In this document: positions 24,720 through 33,202 of the stretch, in pieces
How the letters are laid out: each line of letters opens with the position of its first letter
Numbering within the stretch: position 1 is the stretch's first letter
Assembly (NCBI GenBank): GCA_028868825.1
Contig: JAGWTU010000045.1
Coordinates: forward strand, 1 to 44,147
Origin: Burkholderiales bacterium
GTDB lineage: Bacteria > Pseudomonadota > Gammaproteobacteria > Burkholderiales > Burkholderiaceae_C
Length of the DNA: 44,147 bases
Reading direction: 5' to 3'
Program-made: the position numbers and the translations under genes
The notes under the pieces: generated by a model
Databases searched by the model: none
What the model was told of the DNA's origin: nothing
Seen by the model: the letters and a program-made list of their open reading frames with translations, nothing else

Positions 24720-27365
24720 GTGGCCATACCGGCCGACGAGGTCCGGCACCCGGGCGCCGGCAGCGTCGCGGCGCTGCGCGTCGTCTATCGCGACGGCAAG
24801 GCCGCGCTGATCGACAATTTCCGCGACTCGCGCGCCACCGCCACCGCGGCGAGCCGGCTCGTCAAGGGCCTGGCGCGCCATGTCGACGCCACGCTATGCG
24901 AGTTGTGGCAATCGAGTTCGATGCCCGCCGGCGCGGCGCTGGTCGCCGTCGGCGGCTACGGCCGCGGCGAGCTGTTCCCGTATTCCGATGTCGATGTCCT
25001 CGTGCTGCTGCCAGGCACGACGGCGCAGGCCCACGAGGTCGAGCTGGCGAGCGCGGTCGAGCGCTTCGTCACCGCCTGCTGGGACATCGGGCTGGAGATC
25101 GGATCGTCGGTGCGCAGCGTCGACGAGTGCGTCGCCGAGGCCACGCGCGACGTCACGGTGCAGACCTCGCTGCTCGAGGCGCGGCTGGTCTGCGGCACGC
25201 GGCGGCTGTTCGAGCGCATGCGCAGCGCGCAGACCAAGGCGCTGGACCCGCGCGCCTTCCTGCGCGCGAAGATGCTCGAGATGCAGCAGCGCCACGTCAA
25301 GTACGAGGGCACGCCGTATGCGCTCGAGCCGAACTGCAAGGAGAGCCCGGGCGGGCTGCGCGACCTGCAGGTCGTGATCTGGGTCGCGCGCGCCGCCGGG
25401 CTGGGCCGCACCTGGGCCGAACTGGCGGCCAAGGGGCTGATCACCGGCTTCGAGGCCAGCCAGCTGATCAAGCACGAGGGTGCTCTCAAGCTCATCCGCG
25501 CGCGGCTGCACGCGGTGGCGGGGCGGCGCGAGGACCGGCTCGTGTTCGACCTGCAGACGGCCGTCGCCGAGAGCTTCGGCTACAAGTCGGTCCACGGCCT
25601 GCGCAGCTCGGAAGTGCTGATGCACCGCTATTACTGGGCCGCCAAGGCGGTGACCCAGCTCAACCAGATCCTGATGCTCGGCATCGAGGAGCAGGTCAGC
25701 GGCTCGGGGGCGACGCCGATGCGGCGCATCAACGCCCGCTTCCTCGACCGCGGCGGCATGCTCGAGGTCGAGCGCGACGACCTCTACCTCGAGAACCCGC
25801 ACGCCATCCTCGAGACCTTCCTCGTCTTCCAGCAGACGCCGGGGCTGCAGGGGCTGTCGGCGCGCACGCTGCGCGCGCTGTACAACGCGCGGCTCGTGAT
25901 GGGGGCGCCGTTCCGGCGCGACCCGATCAATCGCGAGCTGTTCATGGACATCCTGCGCCAGCCGCGCGGCCTCACGCATGCGCTGCGGCAGATGAACCAG
26001 ACCTCGGTGCTCGGGCGCTATCTCTGGGTCTTCAGGCGCATCGTCGGGCGCATGCAGCACGACCTGTTCCACGTCTACACGGTCGACCAGCACATCCTGA
26101 TGGTGGTGCGCAACATGCGCCGCTTCTTCATCCCCGAGCATGCGCACGAGTACCCGTTCTGCTCGCAGCTGGCGTCGCAGTTCGACCGCCCCTGGACGCT
26201 GTACGTGGCGGCGCTGTTCCACGACATCGCCAAGGGCCGCGGCGGCGACCACAGCGAACTCGGCGGCCAGGAGGTGCGGCGCTTCTGCCGCGACCATGGC
26301 GTCGAGCGTGACGACCAGTCGCTGATCGAGTTCATCGTCGTCAACCACCTGACGATGAGCCGCATCGCGCAGAAGGAGGATCTGGCCGACACCGAGGTGA
26401 TCGCCGATTTCGCGCGCCGCGTCGGCACGCCGCGGCGCCTGACGGCGCTGTACCTGCTGACCGTCGCCGACATCCGCGGCACGAGCCCCAAGGTCTGGAA
26501 CGCCTGGAAGGGCAAGCTGCTCGAGGACCTCTACCGGCTGACGCTGCGCGCGCTCGGCGGCGCGCAGCCCAACCTCGACGCCGAGATCGAGGCGCGCAAG
26601 GAAGAGGCGCGCCACAAGCTGGCGCTGCACATGGCGCTGCCGGGCACGGAGGAGCCGCTGTGGCGCACGCTCGACGTCAGCTACTTCGCGCGCCACGACG
26701 CCGCCGACATCGCCTGGCATGCGCGCTCGCTGTGGCGCCATGTCGATGCGGCGCAGCCGATCGTGCGCGCCCGCGCCTCGTCGGTCGGCGACGGGCTGCA
26801 GGTGCTCGTCTACACGCCCGACCGGCCCGATCTCTTTGCCCGCATCTGCGGCTATTTCGACAGCGCCGGCTTCAGCATCCTCGACGCCAAGATCCACACC
26901 ACGCGCGCCGGCTACGCGCTCGACACCTTCCAGGTCGTGACGACGGCGCATTGGCCCGACATGGGCACCGAGGGCGAGTTCAAGTACCGCGACCTGATCT
27001 CGCTCGTCGAGACCCAGGCCGCGCTGGCGCTGGCCTCGGCCGGACCGCTGCCCGAGCCGCGCGGCGGCCGCGTCTCGCGCCGCGTGCGCAGCTTCCCGGT
27101 GACGCCGCGCATCTCGCTGGCGCCCGACGAGCGCGCGCAGCGCTGGCTGCTGACGGTGTGCACGAGCGACCGCAGCGGGCTGCTCTACGCGATCTCGCGC
27201 GTGCTCGCGCGCAACCACATCAACCTGCAGCTGGCCAAGATCACGACGCTGGGCGAACGCGTCGAGGACACCTTCCTCGTCGACGGCCCCGACCTGCAAT
27301 GGCCGAAGGCGCAGTTGCGCATCGAGACGGAATTGCTCGACGCCGTCGGCTCCCCGGCGACCTGA
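24720..27365 (+). CDS. glnD: PII uridylyltransferase / uridylyl-removing enzyme
   Basis: The nitrogen sensor that adds UMP to PII proteins when glutamine is low and removes it when glutamine is high. The 881 residues comprise: a nucleotidyltransferase domain with GGYGRGELFPYSDVDVL at 78-94; a helical link with NCKESPGGLRDLQV; an HD hydrolase domain with ALFHDIAKGRGGDHSELG near 500; and two C-terminal ACT domains, near 692 (LQVLVYTPDRPDLFARICGY) and 807 (WLLTVCTSDRSGLLYAISRV), which bind glutamine. All key motifs are intact, so both activities are expected. The start is GTG one base after the map stop. mnmH follows after 7 bases. Confidence 0.96.
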   Translation: MAIPADEVRHPGAGSVAALRVVYRDGKAALIDNFRDSRATATAASRLVKGLARHVDATLCELWQSSSMPAGAALVAVGGYGRGELFPYSDVDVLVLLPGTTAQAHEVELASAVERFVTACWDIGLEIGSSVRSVDECVAEATRDVTVQTSLLEARLVCGTRRLFERMRSAQTKALDPRAFLRAKMLEMQQRHVKYEGTPYALEPNCKESPGGLRDLQVVIWVARAAGLGRTWAELAAKGLITGFEASQLIKHEGALKLIRARLHAVAGRREDRLVFDLQTAVAESFGYKSVHGLRSSEVLMHRYYWAAKAVTQLNQILMLGIEEQVSGSGATPMRRINARFLDRGGMLEVERDDLYLENPHAILETFLVFQQTPGLQGLSARTLRALYNARLVMGAPFRRDPINRELFMDILRQPRGLTHALRQMNQTSVLGRYLWVFRRIVGRMQHDLFHVYTVDQHILMVVRNMRRFFIPEHAHEYPFCSQLASQFDRPWTLYVAALFHDIAKGRGGDHSELGGQEVRRFCRDHGVERDDQSLIEFIVVNHLTMSRIAQKEDLADTEVIADFARRVGTPRRLTALYLLTVADIRGTSPKVWNAWKGKLLEDLYRLTLRALGGAQPNLDAEIEARKEEARHKLALHMALPGTEEPLWRTLDVSYFARHDAADIAWHARSLWRHVDAAQPIVRARASSVGDGLQVLVYTPDRPDLFARICGYFDSAGFSILDAKIHTTRAGYALDTFQVVTTAHWPDMGTEGEFKYRDLISLVETQAALALASAGPLPEPRGGRVSRRVRSFPVTPRISLAPDERAQRWLLTVCTSDRSGLLYAISRVLARNHINLQLAKITTLGERVEDTFLVDGPDLQWPKAQLRIETELLDAVGSPAT

Positions 27366-27372
27366 AGCGTCG

Positions 27373-28428
27373 ATGAGCCTGCGCCGCATCAGCCCCGCCG
27401 ACGCCATCGCCCGGCTGGCCGAGTTCGACACCGTGATCGACGCGCGCAGCGAGAGCGAATACGCCGAGGACCGCCTGCCGCGCGCCGAGAACTGGCCCAG
27501 CCTGAACGACGACGAACGCCACCGCATCGGCACCGAATACGTGCAGGTCTCGCCGTTCGCGGCGCGCAAGCGCGGCGCGGCCCTGGTGGCGCGCAACATC
27601 GCGCGCCATGTCGAGACGCGGCTCGACGGCCGCGAGCGCGACTGGCGCCCGCTCGTCTACTGCTGGCGCGGCGGCCAGCGCTCGGGCGCGCTGGCGCTGG
27701 TGCTCGACCAGATCGGCTACGCCGTGCATGTGCTCGACGGCGGCTACCAGGCCTTCCGCCGCCATGTGCGCGCCGAGCTCGAACACCTGCCCGACGGCCT
27801 GGCCCTGCGCATGCTCTGCGGGCGTACCGGTTCGGCCAAGAGCCGGCTGCTGCAGGCGCTGGCCGCGCAGGGCGCGCAGGTGCTCGACCTCGAGGCGCTG
27901 GCCTGCCACCGCGGCTCGGTGCTCGGGCCGATGCCGGGGCAGCCGCAGCCGACGCAGAAGGCCTTCGACACCCGCGTCTGGGAGGCGCTGCGCAGCGCCG
28001 ACCTGGCGCGGCCGCTGTTCGTCGAGGGCGAGAGCCGCACGATCGGCCGGCTGCGCGTGCCCGAACGCCTGCTCGAGACGATGCGTGCGGCGCCCTGCCT
28101 GCGCGTCGAACTCGCGCTGGCGCAGCGCGTGGAGCTGCTGCTGCAGGACTACGGCCATTTCGTCGCCGATGTCGGCAGCTTCTGCGCGCGACTCGATGCA
28201 CTGCGCGAGCTGCGCGGTGCCGAGCAGGTCGCGCAATGGCAGGTGCGCGCCCGCGCCGGCGATCTGGCGGCGGTCGTGCGTGAGCTGCTCGAGATCCATT
28301 ACGACCCGATCTACGAACGCTCGATGCCGCGCAACTTCAAGGATTACGCCGGCGCGCGCGTCGTCGATCTGCCGGCGGCCGACGCCGCGACGCTCGCGCG
28401 GATCGCCGTCGAACTGATCGCCGGCTGA
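27373..28428 (+). CDS. mnmH: tRNA 2-selenouridine synthase
   Basis: Also called SelU or YbbB. Replaces sulfur by selenium at the wobble 2-thiouridine of some tRNAs, with geranylation as an intermediate step, using selenophosphate. The 351 residues combine an N-terminal rhodanese domain (FDTVIDARSESEYAEDRLP; active Cys97 in VYCWRGGQRSG) and a P-loop domain (LCGRTGSAKSRLL near 148-160). VEGESRTIGRLRVPE and the C-terminal LEIHYDPIYERSMPRNFKDY follow. It is the third gene of the map-glnD run. Selenophosphate synthase (selD) must be elsewhere in the genome for it to work on selenium. Confidence 0.94.
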   Translation: MSLRRISPADAIARLAEFDTVIDARSESEYAEDRLPRAENWPSLNDDERHRIGTEYVQVSPFAARKRGAALVARNIARHVETRLDGRERDWRPLVYCWRGGQRSGALALVLDQIGYAVHVLDGGYQAFRRHVRAELEHLPDGLALRMLCGRTGSAKSRLLQALAAQGAQVLDLEALACHRGSVLGPMPGQPQPTQKAFDTRVWEALRSADLARPLFVEGESRTIGRLRVPERLLETMRAAPCLRVELALAQRVELLLQDYGHFVADVGSFCARLDALRELRGAEQVAQWQVRARAGDLAAVVRELLEIHYDPIYERSMPRNFKDYAGARVVDLPAADAATLARIAVELIAG

Positions 28429-28477
28429 GCCCGCGTGCGCGCCGGCGCCGGCCGCGCAAGCCGCCCCGGCGCGTCGC

Positions 28478-28483
28478 TACACT
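28478..28483 (+). promoter_or_regulatory. -10-like TACACT before the DUF2189 gene
   Basis: TACACT lies 49 bases before the start codon in the 103-base gap after mnmH. It repeats the hexamer seen before two other plus-strand genes here. A matching -35 is not visible. Confidence 0.3.
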
Positions 28484-28531
28484 GGCGCACCCCGTCCATC
28501 GTCAACCGCCCTGCCCGCACGCCTGCCGCCG

Positions 28532-29317
28532 ATGTCACGCACCCTCCCGACCGATCGCGAGTACGAGGTCGTCAGCGTTCCGTTCAACCGCCCGCTGGTC
28601 TGGCTCGGCCGTGGCTGGTCCGACCTCATGCGCTGTCCCCTGCCCGGACTCCTCCACGGTCTCGTCGCGGCGCTGTTCGGCGCGGCACTGATCTGGCTCG
28701 GGCGCGGCCATTTCTGGTTCCTGGCCGGTGCCTTCAGCGGTTTCCTGCTCGTCGCCCCGCTGCTGGCCACGGGCCTGTATGCCGTCAGCCGTTCGCTCGC
28801 CTACGGCCGCCAGGCGACGCTGGCAACGGCGCTCGAGGCCTGGCGCCCGCGCGACTCGCGGCTCGTGCGCTTCGGGCTGCTGCTGGCGCTGGCCGGCACC
28901 GGCTGGGTGCTGACCTCGGCGTCGCTGATCACGCGCTTCGCGAGCGCTCCGGTGAACAGTCCGCTGGACTTCCTGCGCATCGTCGTCCTGTCCAGCGACG
29001 ACAACCACCTGTTCGAGGCCTGGATCGTGCTGGGCAGCGTGCTCGCGGCGCCGATCTTCGCGTCCAGCGTCGTCGCCATCCCGATGCTGCTCGACCGCCC
29101 CTACGGCGTGCTCACGGCGGTGACGACGAGCATCGCCTCGGCGCTGTTCAATCCCGCGGCGATGGCGCTGTGGGCGACGCTCATCCTCGCGTTCACCCTG
29201 CTGGGCATGGGCACGCTGATGATCGGCATGATCGTCGTCATGCCCTGGCTTGCGCATTCGAGCTGGCACGCCTACCGCGACCTCGTGCGCACGCTGCCGA
29301 TCGGAGATCGACGCTGA
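28532..29317 (+). CDS. DUF2189 integral membrane protein
   Basis: A 261-residue inner-membrane protein with about six predicted helices: HGLVAALFGAALIWL, FWFLAGAFSGFLLVAPLLATGLYA, RFGLLLALAGTGWVL, WIVLGSVLAAPIFASSVVAI and the closing TLILAFTLLGMGTLMIGMIVVMP among them. The opening PFNRPLVWLGRGWSDLMRCP, the LLDRPYGVLTAVTTSIASAL segment and the C-terminal WLAHSSWHAYRDLV fit DUF2189, a family of unknown function often found near respiratory genes. The stop overlaps the next start (TGATG), so the two are coupled. Confidence 0.83.
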   Translation: MSRTLPTDREYEVVSVPFNRPLVWLGRGWSDLMRCPLPGLLHGLVAALFGAALIWLGRGHFWFLAGAFSGFLLVAPLLATGLYAVSRSLAYGRQATLATALEAWRPRDSRLVRFGLLLALAGTGWVLTSASLITRFASAPVNSPLDFLRIVVLSSDDNHLFEAWIVLGSVLAAPIFASSVVAIPMLLDRPYGVLTAVTTSIASALFNPAAMALWATLILAFTLLGMGTLMIGMIVVMPWLAHSSWHAYRDLVRTLPIGDRR

Positions 29318-29535
29318 TGTTCGGCCTGACCGAGGAGCAGATCGCGAACTTCGGCCTCACCTTCGGGGTCGGCGCGTTCATGCTCTACATGGTATTCATC
29401 ATCTTCCAGCTCGCGCGCGAGTCGAAGGCGGGGCGTTTCGGCACCTTCGTGCTGTTCCTCGCGCTGGGATTCGGGCTGGTGGGCTTCGTCGCCAAGGGCA
29501 TCATCAAGTACTTCATCGCCGCCGCGTCGCGGTGA
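29317..29535 (+). CDS. DUF2788 small membrane protein
   Basis: A 72-residue protein with two membrane helices (about 8-31 and 42-66) and the charged joint ARESKAGRFG between them. MFGLTEEQIANFGLTFGVGAFMLYM and GTFVLFLALGFGLVGFVAKG match DUF2788, a short family of proteobacteria without a known function. Its ATG overlaps the stop of the DUF2189 gene. A strong hairpin lies 18 bases after the stop. Confidence 0.85.
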   Translation: MFGLTEEQIANFGLTFGVGAFMLYMVFIIFQLARESKAGRFGTFVLFLALGFGLVGFVAKGIIKYFIAAASR

Positions 29536-29553
29536 GCGTCGCGCACGCAAGAA

Positions 29554-29583
29554 CGCCCTGGCGGTGATTCACCGGCCAGGGCG
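29554..29583. terminator. Bidirectional intrinsic-type terminator between convergent genes
   Basis: CGCCCTGGC (29554-29562) pairs perfectly with GCCAGGGCG (29575-29583), and inside it GGTG pairs with CACC around an ATT loop, with one bulged G: 13 bp in all. On the minus strand GTTCTTG follows; on the plus strand GGTTTTC comes about 17 bases later. It separates the DUF2788 gene from the convergent phaB. Confidence 0.7.
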
Positions 29584-29617
29584 CCGCAGGACGGAGCAGC
29601 GGTTTTCTACGCCGCCA

Positions 29618-30355
29618 TCAGCCCATGTGCAGGCCGCCGTTGCAGGAGAAGTCGGCACCGGTCGTGAAGCCCGAATCCTCGCCGGCGAGCCAGGCGACGA
29701 CCGAGCCGATCTCCTCCGGCGTGCCCAGGCGCTTGACGGGAATCGTGGCGACGATCTTCTCGAGCACCTCGGGCTTGATCGCGCGCACCATGTCGGTCCC
29801 GATATAGCCCGGGCTGACGGTATTGACGGTGACGCCCTTGGCCGCGAGTTCCTGCGCCAGCGCCATCGTGAAGCCGTGCATGCCGGCCTTGGCGGCCGAG
29901 TAGTTCGTCTGGCCGGCCTGGCCCTTCTCGCCGTTGACCGAGCTGATCTGGACGATGCGGCCCCAGCCCTTTTCGACCATGCCCGGCACCACCTGCTTGG
30001 TGACGTTGAACATGCTGTTGAGGTTCGTGTCGATGACGGCCTTCCAGTCCTCGGGCGTCATCTTCAGGAACATGCGGTCGCGCGTGATGCCGGCGTTGTT
30101 GACGAGCACGTCGATCGGGCCATGTTCGGCGACGGCGGCCGCGAACGCAGCGACGGTCGAATCCCAGTCGGCGACGTTGCCCACCGAGACGTGGAAGGTG
30201 TAGCCGAGCGCCTTCTGCTCGTCGATCCACTTCTGGTGGTCGCGGCTCGGGCCGCAACCGGCGATGACCTTGAAGCCCTCCTTGTGCAGGCGCTGGCAGA
30301 TCGCGGTCCCGATGCCACCCATGCCGCCGGTCACGTAAGCCACTTTGTTCGTCAT
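29618..30355 (-). CDS. phaB: Acetoacetyl-CoA reductase
   Basis: Reduces acetoacetyl-CoA to (R)-3-hydroxybutyryl-CoA with NADPH, giving the monomer for poly-3-hydroxybutyrate. The 245 residues form a short-chain dehydrogenase: TGGMGGIG cofactor loop (9-16), VNNAGITRD (85-93), and catalytic Ser139, Tyr152 and Lys156 in QISSVN and NYSAAK. The GYTFHVSVGNVADW segment and the C-terminal GLHMG are typical of PhaB rather than FabG. It follows phaC by 36 bases, with ribosome site AGGAGA, and ends at a strong hairpin. Confidence 0.95.
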   Translation of the reverse strand: MTNKVAYVTGGMGGIGTAICQRLHKEGFKVIAGCGPSRDHQKWIDEQKALGYTFHVSVGNVADWDSTVAAFAAAVAEHGPIDVLVNNAGITRDRMFLKMTPEDWKAVIDTNLNSMFNVTKQVVPGMVEKGWGRIVQISSVNGEKGQAGQTNYSAAKAGMHGFTMALAQELAAKGVTVNTVSPGYIGTDMVRAIKPEVLEKIVATIPVKRLGTPEEIGSVVAWLAGEDSGFTTGADFSCNGGLHMG

Positions 30356-30391
30356 GTCTGTCTCCTACAGGTTGTCGTCGATGAAATCGGA

Positions 30392-32089
30392 TCAGGCCTT
30401 GGCCTTGACGTAGCGGCCGGGCGCGGGCTCGATCGCCTTGAATTTAGCGCTCCCGGGCGCCTTCGGTGCGGCGACGAGCTTGCCGCCATGCGGCTTGAGC
30501 CAATCGCTCCAGTTCGTCCACCAGCTGCCCGGATGCTCGGTCGCGCCGTCGAACCAGGCCTGGGCATCCGCCGGCAGCTTGGCATTCGTCCAGTAGCTGC
30601 GCTTGCCCTTGGCCGGCGGGTTGATGACGCCGGCGATATGGCCGCTGGCGCCGAGCACGAAACGCTTGTCGCCCTTGAGCAGCGCCACCGAGGCGTAGGC
30701 CGCCGTCCAGGGCACGATGTGGTCTTCGCGCGAGGCATAGATGAACACCGGCGCCTTGATCTTGCCGAGGTCGACCTTCTCGCCGCACACCGTCAGCCGG
30801 CCCGGCACGCGCAGGTCGTTCTGCAGGTACATGTGGCGCAGGTACCAGCAGTACATCGGGCCCGGCAGATTGGTCGAATCGCCGTTCCAGTACAGCAGGT
30901 CGAACGGCGGCGGCGTCTCGCCCTTGAGGTAGTTGCCGACGACGTAGTTCCAGACGAGGTCGTTCGGGCGCAGGAAGCTGAAGGTCGTCGCCAGCTCCTT
31001 GCCCTTGAGCAGGCCGGGGCCGGTCGGTGCCTGGGCGCCGATCGTCATCTCGCGCATCTGCACCATCGTCTCGTCGATGAAGATGTCGAGGATGCCGGTG
31101 CTCTCGAAATCGAGCAGCGAGGTCAGCATCGTCACCGAGTGCGCCGGATGCTGGCCACGCGCCGCGAGCACCGCGAGCGCCGTCGCGAGGATGGTGCCGC
31201 CGACGCAGAAGCCGAGCGCGTTGATCTGCGCCGACCCGGTGACGGCCTGCACCGCGGCGATGGCGGCCAGCGGCCCCTGCTCGATGTAGTCGTCCCAGGT
31301 CTTGTCGACCAGCGACTCGTCGGGATTGCGCCAGCTCATCACGAAGGTGCGGTGACCCTGCTCGACGGCGTAGCGGATGACCGAGTTCTCGGGTTGCAGG
31401 TCGAGGATGTAGTACTTGTTGATGCAAGGCGGCACGAAGAGGAACGGCCGCTCGTGGACCTTGGCCGTCAACGGCTTGTATTCGATGAGCTGGAACAGCT
31501 CGTTCTCGAACACCACGCTGCCGGCGGTCGTCGCGACGTTGCGGCCGACCTCGAAGACGCTCTCGTCGGTCTGCGAGACATGGCCCTTGCGCAGGTCCTC
31601 GATGAGGTGGCGCACGCCCTGGGCGATGCTTTCGCCCTGGGTGTCGATGGCCTTCTTCATGGCCTCGGGGTTGAGCGCGAGGTAGTTGCTCGGGCTCGCG
31701 GCATCGATCCACTGCTGCACCGCGAAGCGGATGCGCGCCTTGGCTTTGGCGTCGCCCTCGACGCTCTCGGCCATCTGCATCAGCGTGCGCGCATTGAGCA
31801 GGTAGAACTGCGCCGTGAACGCCGCCGCCGGGTTGGCCGCCCACTCGCTGGCGCCGAAACGGCGGTCGCCGAGGCCTGCCGCCTTCCCCGCGCCGTCGGC
31901 CTGCGCCCGCTGCAGCGACCGGTTCCAGACCTCGGTCGCGTTCTTGATGTAATCGGACTGGATCTGGGTCAGCTGACTCGCCGGCAGGTTGAGCCCGCCG
32001 ACTGACTTGAGCATCGCGCCGATGGCGCTGCCGAACGCGTCGGCCGCGTCTGTGCCCGCTTCCAGACCTGGAATCGATTTGAAATCCAC
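30392..32089 (-). CDS. phaC: Class I poly(3-hydroxyalkanoate) synthase
   Basis: Polymerises (R)-3-hydroxyacyl-CoA into the storage polyester on granule surfaces. The 565 residues include the N-terminal helical domain (about 1-180) and an alpha/beta-hydrolase core. The lipase-like box is LGFCVGG with nucleophile Cys295; Asp456 (SREDHIVPW) and His484 (GASGHIAGV) complete the triad. FVPPCINKYYILDL and WRNPDESLVDKTWDDYI are class I hallmarks. The start is GTG at 32087-32089, with AGGAG about 7 bases before. phaB is downstream, but no beta-ketothiolase gene lies between them. Confidence 0.96.
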   Translation of the reverse strand: MDFKSIPGLEAGTDAADAFGSAIGAMLKSVGGLNLPASQLTQIQSDYIKNATEVWNRSLQRAQADGAGKAAGLGDRRFGASEWAANPAAAFTAQFYLLNARTLMQMAESVEGDAKAKARIRFAVQQWIDAASPSNYLALNPEAMKKAIDTQGESIAQGVRHLIEDLRKGHVSQTDESVFEVGRNVATTAGSVVFENELFQLIEYKPLTAKVHERPFLFVPPCINKYYILDLQPENSVIRYAVEQGHRTFVMSWRNPDESLVDKTWDDYIEQGPLAAIAAVQAVTGSAQINALGFCVGGTILATALAVLAARGQHPAHSVTMLTSLLDFESTGILDIFIDETMVQMREMTIGAQAPTGPGLLKGKELATTFSFLRPNDLVWNYVVGNYLKGETPPPFDLLYWNGDSTNLPGPMYCWYLRHMYLQNDLRVPGRLTVCGEKVDLGKIKAPVFIYASREDHIVPWTAAYASVALLKGDKRFVLGASGHIAGVINPPAKGKRSYWTNAKLPADAQAWFDGATEHPGSWWTNWSDWLKPHGGKLVAAPKAPGSAKFKAIEPAPGRYVKAKA

Positions 32090-32212
32090 TCGCTGTCTCC
32101 TGAACGCCGGTGCGAGGCCACCGGCTTTGAGTATTCCACCACGGTATCGTCGACGGCTGACGGCCCGATGACGAAAGTTTTCATTGACCGAAATTAGATA
32201 TCACATTATGGC
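32090..32212. promoter_or_regulatory. Divergent AT-rich region upstream of phaC
   Basis: The 123 bases between phaC and the small membrane gene contain the most AT-rich patch of the window (about 32175-32210). TTGACC at about 32194 is a -35 candidate for the plus strand, and CATAAT or TCTAAT on the minus strand are possible -10 boxes for phaC. No pairing of the boxes is good enough to call a promoter. Confidence 0.35.
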
Positions 32213-32467
32213 ATGATCATCGTCACCGTTGCCTGGATCTACGTCGTGCTCATGGTCGCTGTCGTCGAGGCGACCTCGCGCGGCGGAACCCTGCTGGGCG
32301 CCTGCATGACCTTCGTCTTCTGGGGCCTGCTGCCGCTGTCCATCGTCCTCTATGTGATGGGCACACCGGGGCGCAGACGCGCACGCCGGCGGGCCGCCTC
32401 AAAGCCGCCAGACGGCCGCGGCCATGCGTCCGGTGACGCCGTCACGCCGGAACGAGAAGAACCGTGA
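32213..32467 (+). CDS. Small two-helix membrane protein
   Basis: An 84-residue protein with two membrane helices (about 2-20, MIIVTVAWIYVVLMVAVVEA, and 27-49, TLLGACMTFVFWGLLPLSIVLYV). A cytoplasmic Arg-rich stretch (PGRRRARRR) and a polar tail follow. The positive-inside pattern supports a real protein. The last 69 bases overlap pgeF on the opposite strand, so the polar tail may vary. I believe similar short proteins occur in other Burkholderiales, but the function is unknown. Confidence 0.65.
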   Translation: MIIVTVAWIYVVLMVAVVEATSRGGTLLGACMTFVFWGLLPLSIVLYVMGTPGRRRARRRAASKPPDGRGHASGDAVTPEREEP

Positions 32468-33202
32468 CGCGTCCTCGAACGTGCACGAAGCGTCGGCGCT
32501 GATCTCGACGACGCCGAGCGCTTCGAGCCGATCGCGCGCCAGCCGTTGCAGGTTCGCGAGCCAGCGCGGCGATCCGTCGGGCCGCGACCGCGCGACGAAG
32601 CGCCCGCCGTCGCCGGCCCGCGGATCGGCGCCGAAGGCCTGCAGCACATCGGCGCCGACCTCGAAGGCGCGCGGCCCGATGCAGGGTCCGAGCCAGGCGA
32701 GCAGATCGGCCGGCGCCGTCCGCATGCCGGTGCAGACCGCCGCCACCGTCGCCTCGAGGACGCCGCCGGCCAGACCGCGCCAGCCGGCATGGGCCGCGGC
32801 GACGGCACTGCCGTCGCGCAACGCGAACAGCACCGGCAGGCAATCGGCCATCTGCACCGTGCAGGCGACGCCGCGCTCGGTCGTCCAGGCCGCATCGGCC
32901 GCTGCGGCCGGCGCCTCGGGCGTGGCCTCGTCGATGCGCAGCACCTGGCGACCATGGACCTGACGCAGCCAGACGGGTCGCACGCCGATGGCCGCCGCCC
33001 AGGCGGCGCGGTTGGCGGCGACGGCTTGCGGATCGTCGCCGACCGCGATGCCGAGGTTGAACGCATCCCAGGGCGCGCCGCTGACGCCGCCGCCGCGCAG
33101 GCTCATCGCCGCGCCGACGGGTGCGCGCCAGCCCGGGCGCAACAGCGCCGCCCGGCTACTCGGCGTCAGGGCAGTTCTCGGGCCGGGTGCGCTCGAAGGC
33201 AT
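32399..33202 (-). CDS. pgeF: Purine nucleoside phosphorylase / laccase-domain protein YfiH
   Basis: The laccase-domain family (DUF152, YfiH, PgeF), first called polyphenol oxidase. Members bind zinc or copper and have been shown to act on purine nucleosides, and E. coli PgeF edits wrong peptidoglycan stems. The 267 residues carry the metal site His83 (LRQVHG), Cys121 (ADCLPV) and His138 (AAAHAGWRGLAGG), plus GPCIGPRAFEVG. The start ATG 33200-33202 lies inside the end of the GST gene, a 47-base overlap; later TTG or CTG starts would shorten it. The C-terminal codons overlap the small membrane gene on the other strand. Confidence 0.9.
   Translation of the reverse strand: MPSSAPGPRTALTPSSRAALLRPGWRAPVGAAMSLRGGGVSGAPWDAFNLGIAVGDDPQAVAANRAAWAAAIGVRPVWLRQVHGRQVLRIDEATPEAPAAAADAAWTTERGVACTVQMADCLPVLFALRDGSAVAAAHAGWRGLAGGVLEATVAAVCTGMRTAPADLLAWLGPCIGPRAFEVGADVLQAFGADPRAGDGGRFVARSRPDGSPRWLANLQRLARDRLEALGVVEISADASCTFEDASRFFSFRRDGVTGRMAAAVWRL

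Noticed and set aside
24894..27599. A 901-codon open frame on the minus strand opposite glnD
   Set aside because: It is a codon-bias shadow of glnD with no recognisable domain and no start context.
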